Source of the DNA: Burkholderia pseudomultivorans
GTDB taxonomy: Bacteria > Pseudomonadota > Gammaproteobacteria > Burkholderiales > Burkholderiaceae
NCBI RefSeq assembly: GCF_902499075.1
Contig: NZ_CABVPP010000004.1
Location: 124,001 to 188,000 of the forward strand
Length of the DNA: 64,000 nt
Reading direction: 5' to 3'
Part shown: positions 1 through 10,200 of the stretch, in pieces
Position numbering within the stretch: the first letter of the stretch is position 1
How the letters are laid out: each line of letters begins with the position of its first letter
Notes under the pieces: generated by a model
Told to the model about the DNA's origin: nothing
The model's input: only the letters and a program-made list of their open reading frames with translations
The model's database searches: none
Translations under genes and position numbers: made by a program

Positions 1-1
1 T

Positions 2-58
2 TCGATCTACGGCTACAAGGGCGGCAAGAAGACCTTCCTCGATCAGGTCCGGATGTAA
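2..58 (+). CDS. C-terminal tail of an unidentified protein (5' end outside window)
   Basis: Only the last 18 codons are present, ending in a TAA stop. The tail reads SIYGYKGGKKTFLDQVRM. It is an open, GC3-biased frame running off the left edge, which is why I treat it as a real gene end. I do not recognise the family from so short a piece. Confidence 0.5.
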   Translation, partial: SIYGYKGGKKTFLDQVRM

Positions 59-144
59 CGGCCGCAACGCCGGCGCGACGGGTGTCGCCGCCCGTCGGCG
101 CCGGCGCCGCGCGAGCCGGCTTTGCTTGACGGAGGACAGCAATC

Positions 145-447
145 ATGTGTGCGATGGCGTATGCCGACTTTCAGCAGGAGTTGAAGAAGGCGCAATTGAC
201 CGCGCGCGAGTTCGCGCGCCTGATCCGGATGAACGAAAGCTCGATCACGAACTATTCGAGCAAGGGCACGGTGCCGTCGCATCTCGCCGTGATCGCAACG
301 CTGATCGGCGCGCTGGCCGCGCATGAGATCGACTTCCGCCGCGTGATCCGGCAGACGCGGATCGAGCCGAAACGGCCGCGCGGCGTCGGGGCGTTTCCCG
401 CAACGACCCATCCGCGTACCGCAAAGCGCGGCGACGAACAGTCGTAA
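145..447 (+). CDS. Small helix-turn-helix DNA-binding protein
   Basis: A 100-residue protein. Residues about 8-60 form a Cro/XRE-like helix-turn-helix: an acidic/basic first helix (FQQELKKAQLTAREFARLI) followed by a recognition segment around NESSITNYSSKG. The tail after residue 65 is basic and proline-rich (RRVIRQTRIEPKRPRG), plausibly a further nucleic-acid contact. The ATG at 145 is preceded by a good ribosome binding site (GGAGGAC). It stands alone 87 bases after the truncated gene on its left, so no operon partner is visible. Small solo HTH proteins of this kind often repress themselves or a neighbour, but no target can be named from sequence. I am confident of the HTH class, not of the role. 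Confidence 0.7.
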   Translation: MCAMAYADFQQELKKAQLTAREFARLIRMNESSITNYSSKGTVPSHLAVIATLIGALAAHEIDFRRVIRQTRIEPKRPRGVGAFPATTHPRTAKRGDEQS

Positions 448-726
448 AGCGCGTCAACCGGCGGCCGCGAACGGCACGCCGCCGCGCAACCAGACTATCC
501 GTTCGGATCGCTCGCATGCGCGCACGCGCGACTTCACGACAGACGGCACGTCGCTCGATGCGCGCTTCACATGCGGCGTTCGCGATTGCTCGATCGCCCC
601 TCGCCGCCCAGCCCTGTCATGCCACCACAGCCGCCTGTGCGGCCGCCCGGGTTCGCTGCGGCAACCGCGCCCGCATCTTCTCCATCGCCGCGACGTTGCG
701 CGCCTGCACGTCGCCGAAGCCGCGAT

Positions 727-3700
727 TCACTGCGCCGCCCGCACCTGATCGAGCAGCACCTGCAGCGGATGCCGCAACTGCCGCGCGGACATGCGCTTGA
801 CCTGACTGCGGCACGAATAGCCGGTCGCCAGCGCTTCGCCGGCCGGCTCCGATGCATCGACGTGCGCGGCCCACGACTGCGCGTAGATCGTCCGCGACGT
901 ATCGACGTTGCGCGCCTCGTGTCCATACGTGCCCGACATCCCGCAGCATCCCGCCGGCTGAACCTGGAGACGCAAGCCGCGGCGCGCGAATACCTGCACC
1001 CATTGCTTGCCGCTGTCCGGCGCATTGGTCTTCTCGGTGCAATGCGGCAGCAGCCGATACGCGCGAGCCGCGTCGCCGGCCTGTGTGTCGGCCTGCATAT
1101 CACCCTTCACATCGGGCAGCACATCGAGCAACCACTCCTGCGGCAGCGCGACCGGCGGCACGTCGTGCAGCCCCGGCACCTTGCGGTATTCCTGCCGATA
1201 CGTGAGCGTGATGGCGGGATCGACGCCGACGAGCGCGACGCCCGCACGCGCGAGCGCAGCCAGCTGCGTCGCGTTGCGGACCGCGGCCCGCTCGAATGCG
1301 CGCAGAAAGCCCTGCACGTGCAGCGCCTTGCCGTTCGGCGCGAGCGGCGCGAGCCACACGTGAAAGCCGAGCCGCGCGGCCAGTTCGATCAGCGTCGCCA
1401 GCTGTTCGGTGTCGAAATAGCGCGTGAACGTGTCCTGCACGATCACGACGCTGCGCGCGCGCTGCGCGTCGGTCAGCGCGGCGAGCGCATGCGGATCGGC
1501 CGGCCGCACGTCCAACTGCCGAATGACGGCCGCGAGATCGAAGCGGCTCAGCAACGGGCTGTCGACCATGCCGACGTGCCGTTCGAACAGCGTGCGCACC
1601 CAGCCCGCACGCATCAGTCCGTTGTATAGCGCCGGCACGCGCGCGAACCACGGCACCGTGAATTCGAGCGAGCCGATCAGGTAGTCGCGCAGCGGCCGCA
1701 AGTAGCGCTGGTGATAAAGCTCGAGAAAGCGTGAACGGAACTCCGGCACGCTGACCTTGACCGGACACTGTCCCGCGCAGGACTTGCACGCGAGGCATCC
1801 GGCCATTGCGTCGTACACGTCGTGCGAAAAGTCCGCTGCGCCGCGACGTGCGGCGCGCGTGTTGCGCCAGCGGTCGACGAAGCCGCGCAGCCACGGCTGC
1901 CGCTCGCGTGCGGCGGCGAGCACGTCGGCGCCCGCTTCTCCTTGCAGACGCAACCATTCGCGCATCAGCGACGCGCGCCCCTTCGGCGAATGCACGCGTT
2001 CGCGCGTCGCCTTCCATGACGGACACATCGCGTCGTCCGGATCGAAGTTGTAGCACGCGCCGTTGCCGTTGCAGTGCATCGCGGTGCCGTAGCTTTGCCA
2101 CACGCGTTCGTCGATCTGCCGGTCGTGCTCGCCGCGCGTCGGCACTTCGTCGATCTTCAGCAGCCGCATCGCGGGCTGCGGCGGCGTCGCGATCTTGCCC
2201 GGATTGAACTGGTTGTGCGGATCGAACGCGGCTTTCAGCTGCTGCAGCGCCGGATACAGTTCGCCGAAGAACGCCGGCGCATATTCGGAACGCACGCCCT
2301 TGCCGTGCTCGCCCCACAGCAGGCCGCCATGCCGCTGCGTCAGCGCGGCTACCGCATCCGACACGGGCCGCACCAGCGCCGCCTGCTTCGGGTCCTTCAT
2401 GTCGAGCGCCGGGCGCACGTGCAGCACGCCCGCATCGACGTGGCCGAACATCCCGTACCGCAGCCCGTAGCCGTCGAGCAGCGCACGGAATTCGGCGATA
2501 TACGCGGCGAGATGCTCGGGCGGCACGGCCGTGTCTTCGACGAACGGCTGCGGGCGCGCTTCGCCCTGCACGTTGCCGAGCAGCCCGACCGCGCGCTTGC
2601 GCATCGCGTAGACGCGCTTCACCGCATCGTCGCCGGCCGCGATCGTATGGCCGAGGCGCTCGACCGTCGTGTCGGCGCGCAGATGCTCGACGAACGCGCG
2701 TACGCGCGCGTCGACCTCGTCGGCATCGTCGCCGCTGAACTCGATCAGGTTGATGCCGAGCGTCGGGCGCCGGTCGTCCTGCGGGAAATAGTCGGCGACG
2801 CTGCTCCACACGAAATCCTTCATGGCGAGCATCAGCACGGTCGAGTCGACGGTTTCGATCGACAGCGGCTTGAGCTCGAGCAGCGCGCGCGCATCGCGCA
2901 GCGCCTCCATGAAGCCCGCGTAGCGCACGTTGACGAGCACCGAGTACTTCGGAATCGGCAGCACGTTGAGCGTCGCCTCGACGACGAAGCCGAGCGAGCC
3001 TTCCGCGCCGCACAGCACGCTGTTGAGGTTGAACCGGCCGTCGGCCTCGCGCAGGTGCGCGAGATCGTAGCCGGTCAGGCAGCGGTTCAGCTTCGGGAAC
3101 TTCGCGTCGATCAGCGCGGCGTGGTCGTCGCCGATCCGGCGCGCGGTGCGATAGACCTCGCCGATCCGGTCCTGCCGCGCGCAGCGGCGCACCAGCTCGT
3201 CGTCGGACAGCGCGGTGCTATGCAGCCGCTCGCCGCCCGGCAGCACGAAATCGAGCGCGAGCACGTGATCGCGCGTCTTGCCGTACGTGCAGCTGCCCTG
3301 CCCGCTCGCATCGGTGTTGATCATCCCGCCGATCGTCGCGCGGTTCGACGTCGACAGCTCCGGCGCGAAAAACAGTCCGTGCGGCTTCAGCGCCGCATTG
3401 AGCTGATCCTTGACGACGCCCGCCTGCACGCGCACCCGGCGCCGCTCGACATCGATCTCGAGAATCCGGTTCAGGTTGCGCGACAGATCGACGACGAGCC
3501 CGTCGGTCAACGACTGTCCGTTCGTGCCGGTGCCGCCGCCGCGCGGCGCGACGACGACGCCGCGATGCGCCGGCTGCGCGAGCAGCCGCGCGAGCCGTTC
3601 GACGTCGCCTACGTCGGCCGGGCACACGACCGCCTGCGGCAGGCGCTGATAGATCGAGTTGTCGGTCGCCTGCACCGTGCGGTTCGCGTAGTCCGCGCGG

Positions 3701-3798
3701 ATCTCGCCGGCAAAGCCGGCCGCCCGCAGCGCATCGAGAAAGTCGCGATAGGCGGTGGCGGTCGGGGCGGCGGGACGGGGCAACGGAGCGATCGGCAT
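727..3798 (-). CDS. ydiJ: YdiJ-type FAD/Fe-S dehydrogenase (D-2-hydroxyacid oxidising)
   Basis: A 1023-residue protein, the usual length of the YdiJ family. An N-terminal FAD-binding PCMH domain (about 50-230, with the glycine-rich APRGGGTGTNGQS segment) is followed by an FAD-oxidase C-terminal domain (about 250-520). A ferredoxin-like part has cysteine clusters near residues 590 (CNGNGACYNF) and 665 (CLACKSCAGQCPVK). A C-terminal CCG-type domain contains GCCGMSGTYGHE. Relatives transfer electrons from D-2-hydroxyacids to the respiratory chain; E. coli YdiJ is reported to use D-2-hydroxyglutarate. The substrate here is inferred only. No clear Shine-Dalgarno precedes the ATG. The gene is divergent from a LysR-type gene 151 bases away, its likely regulator. 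Confidence 0.85.
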   Translation of the reverse strand: MPIAPLPRPAAPTATAYRDFLDALRAAGFAGEIRADYANRTVQATDNSIYQRLPQAVVCPADVGDVERLARLLAQPAHRGVVVAPRGGGTGTNGQSLTDGLVVDLSRNLNRILEIDVERRRVRVQAGVVKDQLNAALKPHGLFFAPELSTSNRATIGGMINTDASGQGSCTYGKTRDHVLALDFVLPGGERLHSTALSDDELVRRCARQDRIGEVYRTARRIGDDHAALIDAKFPKLNRCLTGYDLAHLREADGRFNLNSVLCGAEGSLGFVVEATLNVLPIPKYSVLVNVRYAGFMEALRDARALLELKPLSIETVDSTVLMLAMKDFVWSSVADYFPQDDRRPTLGINLIEFSGDDADEVDARVRAFVEHLRADTTVERLGHTIAAGDDAVKRVYAMRKRAVGLLGNVQGEARPQPFVEDTAVPPEHLAAYIAEFRALLDGYGLRYGMFGHVDAGVLHVRPALDMKDPKQAALVRPVSDAVAALTQRHGGLLWGEHGKGVRSEYAPAFFGELYPALQQLKAAFDPHNQFNPGKIATPPQPAMRLLKIDEVPTRGEHDRQIDERVWQSYGTAMHCNGNGACYNFDPDDAMCPSWKATRERVHSPKGRASLMREWLRLQGEAGADVLAAARERQPWLRGFVDRWRNTRAARRGAADFSHDVYDAMAGCLACKSCAGQCPVKVSVPEFRSRFLELYHQRYLRPLRDYLIGSLEFTVPWFARVPALYNGLMRAGWVRTLFERHVGMVDSPLLSRFDLAAVIRQLDVRPADPHALAALTDAQRARSVVIVQDTFTRYFDTEQLATLIELAARLGFHVWLAPLAPNGKALHVQGFLRAFERAAVRNATQLAALARAGVALVGVDPAITLTYRQEYRKVPGLHDVPPVALPQEWLLDVLPDVKGDMQADTQAGDAARAYRLLPHCTEKTNAPDSGKQWVQVFARRGLRLQVQPAGCCGMSGTYGHEARNVDTSRTIYAQSWAAHVDASEPAGEALATGYSCRSQVKRMSARQLRHPLQVLLDQVRAAQ

Positions 3799-3949
3799 CG
3801 GAGGAACAGGTCAAGAGAATGAATCGGTCCGCGGCCGCCGCCGAATCATGAATTTTGAGCAAGTTTCCGCGCGGCCGGGGTTTCCAGTATCGTTCGGGTC
3901 ATGGCCGCAAACAAACGTATTCTTGTCCGTCGACACTTGCATAAAACTC

Positions 3950-4837
3950 ATGAATTACCGGCGTCTGACTCCGTCCATGTCGTTGCTGCTCGTCTTCGAG
4001 GCCGCCGCGCGTCATGAGAGCTACACGCGCGCGGCCGACGAGCTGTCGCTGAGCCAGAGCGCGATCAGCCGGCAGATCCAGACGCTCGAGGATCAGCTCG
4101 GCGTGCCGCTGTTCCGGCGCGAAGGCCGCTCGGTGAAGCTGACCGACGTCGGCCGCCGCTACTTCGCCGAGGTCGGCGGTGCGCTCGGCCGCATTCGCGG
4201 CGCGACGCTGCAGGCGATGTCGCATCAGGCGGGCGCCGGCACGCTGCGGCTCGCGACGCTGCCGACGTTCGGCTCGAAATGGCTGCTCCCGCATCTGCAC
4301 GACTTCTATGCCGCGCATCCGGGCGTGACCGTGCATCTGCATTCGCGGATCGGCAACATCGATTTCCACGTCGACGATCTCGACGCGGCGATCGCGGTCG
4401 GCACCGGCGACTGGCCGGGCCTGCATGCGCACCGGCTATACAACGAGTTTCTGATCGCGATCGCGAGCCCCGACGCGCCGCCCGACGCAAACGGCGAGCG
4501 CGCCCCTGCGTGGGCCGCTCGGCAGACGCTGCTCGGCGTGACGAGCAATCAGCACGCATGGGCGGAATGGTTTGCGCATTACCGGCTCGACCACCGCCAG
4601 ATGCGGATCGGCCCGAGCTTCGAACTGACGTCGCACCTGATTCAGGCCGTGCGCGCCGGAATGGGGATCGGGCTCGTGCCGAAAGTGCTCGTCGAGGACG
4701 AGCTGAGCCGCAACGAACTGGTGTCGATCGGCGACGCGATCACGAGCCGGCGCAGTTACTACCTCGTGTACCCGCCGGAGAACGAATCGTTGCCGTCGTT
4801 GGCGGCGTTTCGGGATTGGCTCATGAACGCGCGCTGA
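3950..4837 (+). CDS. LysR-family transcriptional regulator (GcvA-like)
   Basis: A 295-residue LTTR. Residues 1-65 carry the winged HTH (SYTRAADELSLSQSAISRQI), and residues from about 95 form the periplasmic-binding-like effector domain (TLRLATLPTFGSKWLLPHL). The frame is open further upstream, but the ATG at 3950 gives the canonical GcvA-type N terminus (MNYRRLTPSMSLLLVFEAAA). The ribosome binding site there is weak. The gene is divergent from the YdiJ-type dehydrogenase gene, the classical LTTR arrangement, so regulation of that gene in response to its substrate or product is the simplest reading. The GcvA-like label reflects the subfamily, not a glycine-cleavage role. Confidence 0.85.
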   Translation: MNYRRLTPSMSLLLVFEAAARHESYTRAADELSLSQSAISRQIQTLEDQLGVPLFRREGRSVKLTDVGRRYFAEVGGALGRIRGATLQAMSHQAGAGTLRLATLPTFGSKWLLPHLHDFYAAHPGVTVHLHSRIGNIDFHVDDLDAAIAVGTGDWPGLHAHRLYNEFLIAIASPDAPPDANGERAPAWAARQTLLGVTSNQHAWAEWFAHYRLDHRQMRIGPSFELTSHLIQAVRAGMGIGLVPKVLVEDELSRNELVSIGDAITSRRSYYLVYPPENESLPSLAAFRDWLMNAR

Positions 4838-4938
4838 AACGTGCGATCGAGTTCGGGTTCGGGTTCGGATCTGTTCGAAACGCCGCTTCCACGCGCGCAA
4901 CCATTCCGTCGGCATGCGCGGTTACAGGAGTTCCTCTC

Positions 4939-5835
4939 ATGAACGCCGAAATCGGTACTGAAATCGCTGTCGTCGGCCCCGGCGCCATCGGCACCACGGT
5001 CGCGGCGGCACTGCACGAAGCGGGCCGCACGCCCTTGCTGTGTGGCCGCACGCGTCGCGATGAGTTGACGCTGCGCGATGGCGACCGCCTCATCGTCGTG
5101 CCCGGCCCGGTCCGAACGGATCCCGCGGAAATCGATCGCACGGTCGATCTCGTCTTCCTGTCAGTCAAGGCAACGCAAACTGCCGCGGCCGCAGAATGGC
5201 TGGCGGCGCTGACCGGGCCGGAAACCATGGTGTGTGTCTTGCAGAACGGAATCGAGCAGTCGGATACGGTGGCCCCGCATTGTTCGCAGGGGCGGATCGT
5301 TCCCGCGGTCGTATGGTTCCCCGCGCAGGCGCAACCGGACGGCTCGGTACGCTTGCGAGGCGAAGTGCGCCTCAGCCTGCCGGATACGGCGGATGCCCGC
5401 ACGGTAGCCGACGCGTTGCGCGGGACGCGATGCGCCGTGGACGTGACGGCCGCCTTCAGTTCTCTGGCCTGGCGCAAATTGCTGCAGAACGCGGTAGCCG
5501 GTCTTATGGCGCTCGCGGTCCGCCGCTCGGGCATGTTCGGCCGCCCCGACATCGCCGAGCTTGCGCTGGCTTATCTGCGCGAATGCCTGGCGGTGGCTCG
5601 CGCGGAAGGCGCTGAACTCGGCGACGAGGTGCCCCAAGCGATTCTCGACAAGTTCCGTGCAGCGCCTGCCGACATGGGCACCTCCATCCTCACGGACCGG
5701 GAAGCCGGCCGGCCATTGGAATGGGATATCCGCAACGGTGTCATCTCGCGTCGCGGCCGGATGCACGGCATTCCGACTCCGATCAGCGACGTCCTTGTGC
5801 CGCTCCTCGCGGCCGCGAGCGACGGGCCGGGTTGA
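4939..5835 (+). CDS. 2-dehydropantoate 2-reductase-like oxidoreductase (ApbA/PanE family)
   Basis: A 298-residue NAD(P)-dependent reductase of the ApbA/PanE fold. The nucleotide-binding motif GPGAIGTTVAAAL is at residues 13-25. The central VLQNGIEQ segment and the conserved lysine in AWRKLLQNAVAG match the family. The C-terminal helical domain ends with RPLEWDIRNGVISRRG, the substrate-pocket region. A CAGGAG ribosome binding site lies 9 bases upstream of the ATG. Family members reduce ketopantoate to pantoate, but Burkholderia carries several paralogs and many are catabolic. A second, clearly different copy lies at 55441-56391. The gene follows the LysR gene by about 100 bases with no other partner, so the true substrate is uncertain. 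Confidence 0.8.
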   Translation: MNAEIGTEIAVVGPGAIGTTVAAALHEAGRTPLLCGRTRRDELTLRDGDRLIVVPGPVRTDPAEIDRTVDLVFLSVKATQTAAAAEWLAALTGPETMVCVLQNGIEQSDTVAPHCSQGRIVPAVVWFPAQAQPDGSVRLRGEVRLSLPDTADARTVADALRGTRCAVDVTAAFSSLAWRKLLQNAVAGLMALAVRRSGMFGRPDIAELALAYLRECLAVARAEGAELGDEVPQAILDKFRAAPADMGTSILTDREAGRPLEWDIRNGVISRRGRMHGIPTPISDVLVPLLAAASDGPG

Positions 5836-5912
5836 TGCCGTGATCAGCGCTCGTGCCGTTCGCCCTCTTGCTCGGCGCATTCGGAGCCGGGGGCATTCCC
5901 GACCTTTTCGAC

Positions 5913-6447
5913 ATGAAGAAAGTGCATGCCCACCGCTCGCTACTCCGAACCGCTTCCCTACTGGTTTCCTTTTGCGTTCCCAGCACGGGACACGCAACTT
6001 CCTTCAATTGCCATCGGGCCGGCCATCCGACCGAACGAACTATTTGCGCCGTCCCAGAGCTGTCAAAACTCGACGATCAGCTTGTGATCGCGGTCGCTCG
6101 CGACACAATGTGTCGGCAGCTCCGGTGATTCCGGTCTCTATGAAATGAGAACGATCCATGTTAACGAGCGCGCCGACGCAGCCGGTTTGACGTTCGATGC
6201 AGTTTCATGGAACGGTCAGAACAGCGGACGGGAATTCAATGGTGATGCCGTCGTGCGAGCCGACAGCAAGGCGTTATATGCAGGTGCGGATGCGTGCCAG
6301 CTCGATTTTGCTATTCGCGGCGCGCAATTGTGGGTCGGGCAACGCGGTCAATGCGGCAAAGTACTAGGGCACGGCGACAATGTCGATTTTCAAGGCCCGT
6401 ATGTCGGTGACGAGCACGTTCGCAAAAAGGACTTCGTATTTGAATGA
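5913..6447 (+). pseudogene. Decayed LprI-like secreted protein gene (frameshift and internal loss)
   Basis: The first frame, ATG at 5913 to TGA at 6128, encodes a signal peptide (through CVPSTGHA) followed by the start of an LprI/DUF1311-type domain: FNCHRAGHPTERTICAVPELSKLDDQL. It stops after 71 residues. The next frame is open across the same point (about 6100 onward, SSGDSGLYEMRTIHV). It runs to 6447 and looks like the C-terminal beta domain of the same kind of protein, with conserved Cys, Gly and FQGP residues. The two pieces are in different frames, and the helical middle expected between them is missing. A deletion plus frameshift near 6100-6130 fits best. LprI-like proteins are periplasmic and some inhibit lysozyme. 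The alternative, two separate tiny genes, seems unlikely because the second lacks a signal peptide. Confidence 0.6.
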
Positions 6448-6491
6448 CGCACTTGCACTGTTGTTCGCGGGCAGCGGACGCTAGATCTCAC

Positions 6492-6707
6492 CTACGTGAT
6501 GACTTTGTAGCTAGGACTGCCCGTGTGGCGCGTAACGACGTGTTCGCTCGTGAGATTGCGAGCCGCGTGTCGCGTTCCGCGCACCCCGCTCGGAACACGA
6601 TCATTGTGCCGCGCCCGCTCGAGCCGCACGTTCCGCCAGCGGGCGAGTAGGAAAACCGTGATGAAAGCGATCGGGTTGGCACCCACGAGATACCACGCAG
6701 GCGCCAT
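6492..6707 (-). pseudogene. Possible C-terminal remnant of an MFS transporter
   Basis: On the minus strand directly after the immunity gene there is a 71-codon frame whose first 35 residues read like the last transmembrane helix and tail of a major facilitator protein (MAPAWYLVGANPIAFITVFL, then LARWRNVRLE). The rest is low-quality sequence. No upstream part of a transporter is attached; the immunity gene stop lies only a few bases away. I read it as a leftover of a gene cut when the T6SS island arrived or changed. A chance ORF cannot be excluded. Confidence 0.3.
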
Positions 6708-6711
6708 CGGA

Positions 6712-7278
6712 TCAGCCCCTCTCGGCTGACTGCAAGATTACTTCCCCAAAGTCAAATCCCTTGAGATTACTCGCCTCTACGGCTCTTCGAAATTTCTCGG
6801 AAACAAATACTGTCGCCGGCTTCTCTTTCAACCGGAACATATCAACGTCCCGCACCCGCTTTTCCAAGAGAACAATCTTATTGAATACTGTCGCCTGAGG
6901 GTAGACTTTGAATTTGGACGCATCCATATCTACAGCGCCTTCCAGCACACGCGTAACATGGAATCCGCTCATACCGTCCACTGGAGCTTGAACCGGCAAT
7001 ATCTGTCCGCTTGCTTGAAGGAAGGGCATCAACGCATCTAACGCTCTTTTACTAAATACGAGAAACGGAGAAAGCATCGCCTGCAAATCACAATCTTTCT
7101 TCTTGCGCGGCGTTCCCCAAGACAGTTTGGGCGGCAAAAAGCTTCCGTCAAACTTCTCTCCACAAAGCGCCGTCGCCTTTATCGCGACACTGTCGTCATA
7201 TCCAATTTCACCCGCATCATCGACCTGAACCAACGCTTGGAATGCGTCGTCCTGCCTCAAGCCATAGATATTGTTCAT
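6712..7278 (-). CDS. Imm11-family immunity protein for the Rhs toxin
   Basis: A 188-residue cytoplasmic protein without a signal peptide, resembling the Imm11 family (PF07791, DUF1629). The C-terminal part VFVSEKFRRAVEASNLKGFDF matches that family's characteristic end. The gene starts 6 bases after the rhs stop on the same strand, the standard place for the immunity gene of a polymorphic toxin. It should therefore bind and neutralise the AHH nuclease tip encoded just upstream. Base composition is unlike its neighbours: the 180 bases from 6781 to 6960 count to 86 G+C (48%) in a region otherwise well above 60%, typical of a recently exchanged toxin-immunity cassette. Function is inferred from family and position. 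Confidence 0.8.
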   Translation of the reverse strand: MNNIYGLRQDDAFQALVQVDDAGEIGYDDSVAIKATALCGEKFDGSFLPPKLSWGTPRKKKDCDLQAMLSPFLVFSKRALDALMPFLQASGQILPVQAPVDGMSGFHVTRVLEGAVDMDASKFKVYPQATVFNKIVLLEKRVRDVDMFRLKEKPATVFVSEKFRRAVEASNLKGFDFGEVILQSAERG

Positions 7279-7284
7279 ATACCC

Positions 7285-10200
7285 TCACAACTCAGAAAGA
7301 ACAGATTTCCACGGAGTATCTCTGGATGCATTTTGCAACGTCTCTCTTATCGTCTGAAGCTGGTCGAGAACGGCTTGCTTGCCACCCAGATCGGCATCCT
7401 GCAGCAACTGGTTTACCTTTTGGAAATACGTATTCGGATGCTTCCCGTTATGCAATATCCCGGCGAGATTGTCAGTATTATTCCGATTAGGCAAGAATAC
7501 GCCATTCAATTCAGAATCGACATCAATGCCGTACTTCGAGAGGATGGCGCGCGCCGGCGCCGCTTCCTTCGCGGTATCCCCGACGATGTGGTGCGCGGCA
7601 GAGTTGGCCGGACGAGTCACGCCTGACTTTTCCATGTTATTGCTCAGCTTGACCGAACACCAGCCCCACGGATCGACCCACTGCTGTGAATTTGGCCCAT
7701 AGGCATATAAGTTTCCGCCGCCGTACAGGCCGATCGGATCCTGATTGATGAACCGCCCTACGTCTGGATCATAGAAGCGGAAGGTGTTGTAGTGCAGGCC
7801 GGTGCCTTCGTCAGCATATTGCCCGGCATAGCGCAACGGTTGCTCGATCCTAGCGATGTCCTTGCTGCTCGACTCAACTTTGCCCCACGCCGTATATTGC
7901 CCGGTCCATGCCAGTTCGCCCGACTCGTCTGTCACTTCGAGTGGGGCTCCAACCAGATCAGTATGGAAGTGGTAGATCCGCGCTGCACGCTTCGCGGTGT
8001 CGATCGCTGCGGCCGCCAGCGCTTCTGCGATCACCCTGTCGACGCGGGCTGCAGGCGAGTAAGGCGCATCTGGACTGTACACATAACTGCTCACCCCGGT
8101 CTCGCGCACCTCCTGAGCGAGTCGCAGCCCCTCCCATACGAAGCGCTTCGTCTCAGTGCGCTGCTTCACTCCGCGGATGTCGAAAAACGTATCGGACTTC
8201 GCGATGCGCCGACCGAGGGGATCGTAAGCGAAGCGCGATTCCACAACACCACGCGCGTCCTGCGTGCGCACCGCGATCAGCCGATCCTGCCCGTCGTACG
8301 TGAAGCGCTGCGTCCGGTTCGCGCCGCGCGTCTTGGCCACCAGATTGCCGAACGCATCATATTCGAACCGCAGATCCTGCCACATTCGCAGACGGTTCCC
8401 TTCGACATATCCGCGGCTTCTGCGCTGCACATCGTCTAGCAGGTTACCGGCGGCATCCCACGCAAACTCCTCGAGCTGCCGGGCCAGGATGTTCACGCGG
8501 CGAGTCAGCTGTCCTGCCGGGTCGTAGTCGTACTGCGTGCTGCCGCGCAGGTTGTCACTCGTTTCGATCAGTTCACCGGCGGCGTCGTACCCGTAGTTAC
8601 GCCACAGATGGCCGCGCCCGCGGCCCAGCGCCTCTAGGTGGAAACCGGCGGACTGCCAGACCTTTCGGCCGAGCGGGTCATACGCAGAACGCTGAATCAG
8701 CCGCCCTTGCGTACGCGTCACCTCGCGATGCAGGTCGTCGCGCTCGAAGTCGCTGACTATCTGATCGCCGCAACGAATTTGATGCACGTGGCCTGAGCCA
8801 TAGCGCAGCATCTGCAGCTTCTGCTCGTGCGGCAATTCGAGCGTCATTACGTTGTCCAGCGCGTCGAGCGTGTACTGAACGGTTCCGTTCGCACCATGCT
8901 CGGCAACAAGGCGGCCGGCCTTGTCGTACTCGAACTCGACGGTATCCGGCGCAACGCCGAGCGCGACACCCATGGCCGTCGGGGTGCGCTCCACCTTCAG
9001 CAGCCGATCTCCCTTGTCACGCTCGTAGCGGGTCACTTCGGTCGGCGTATGCTGGACCTTCAGGTTGCCCATCCGGTCACGTTCGAAGCGGACGGTGCGG
9101 ATCGGCCGATTCGAGGTTGTACCGCTGTCCGGCGCGCCGACGATGTCCAGCGCAACCAGTTCGCCGGCTTCGCCGTACCCGAACCGCCGCTCGACACCAT
9201 CGGGACGTGTTTCGGTCGCTAGTCGACCGCCGGCGCTATACGTGAAGGCGTAGTGCGCGTGCCCCTGCTGTAGCTCGCGAAGCCGCCCCTCGGGATCGTA
9301 ACGAAAGCGGGTCCGTCGACCAGCCGGATCAATTGCCTCGACAAGTTGCCCGCGCGCATTGCGCAGCGATTGTTGAATCCGGCCGCCGAGTCCGACGTGC
9401 TTCACTACGAGCCCGGCGGCATCGTATTCGAACGTTTCCGAGCTGCCGTCGGGATAGGTGATCCGACGGGGCTCACCGGTTGGACGCACGTCATACGAGA
9501 TGCGCTGCCCGAGCGCGTTCTCGCGTGCGAGCGGAAGGCCGAACGCGTCGAAGAACGCACGCGTTGTCTTGCCTGAGCAGTCCGTGTAGCCGACCAGCTC
9601 GCCAAGGCGGTTCCACGCCAGCATTTTGCGGCCGCCGCGTGCATCGATGTGCGCGGTCGGCAGCGCGGTCAATCCCGTGGGATATTCGTAGCGATTCTCA
9701 CGGCCCAGTGGATCCTGAGTCGACAGCAACCGACCTTGTGGATCGTATTCGGCGCGCCAGGCGCCGCCATCGGCCCCGATGATCTCGACGGGCCGCATGC
9801 TGTTACCGTCATAGCGGGTACGCGTCGTGCGCCCGAGCGGGTCGGTCTCGGCAACGATTCGGCCGGCGTCGTCGTACTCAAACTCGACCGTGCGCTCACC
9901 CGGCAGCATGAGCATCGTCGGCATACCCGCGTCGTTGTACTTGATCCGATAGAAGCCACCGTCGAGGTCGGTGTACTCGATGATCTGGAACGCAGCGTCG
10001 AAACGCCAATGCGCAGTACGGCCGTCAGCATGCCGAACGCGGGTTTGCCGACCGTCGACGTCGTACTCGAAAGTCCAGTGTTCACCCTCGCTGGTGTTCG
10101 TCTCGACGACCCGCCGCTGTCCTTCGATCGTTGACCACACGTAGCTCGACGTGAAACCCAGCGCATTGGAATGGCTCGTTATCAGGCCGTCGGCATACCT

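Noticed and set aside
571-1629. Long plus-strand frame (352 codons) opposite the YdiJ-type gene
   Set aside because: Arginine/histidine-rich antisense translation with no family features; a GC3 shadow of the YdiJ gene. The same holds for the 582-codon frame at 2074-3822.
1100-3013. Minus-strand 637-codon frame overlapping the YdiJ-type gene
   Set aside because: Out-of-frame shadow, dominated by Arg and Ala, with no recognisable motif.
4849-4868. Short tandem GGGTTC repeat before the PanE-like gene
   Set aside because: Only two to three copies, no spacer structure, no link to a known element.
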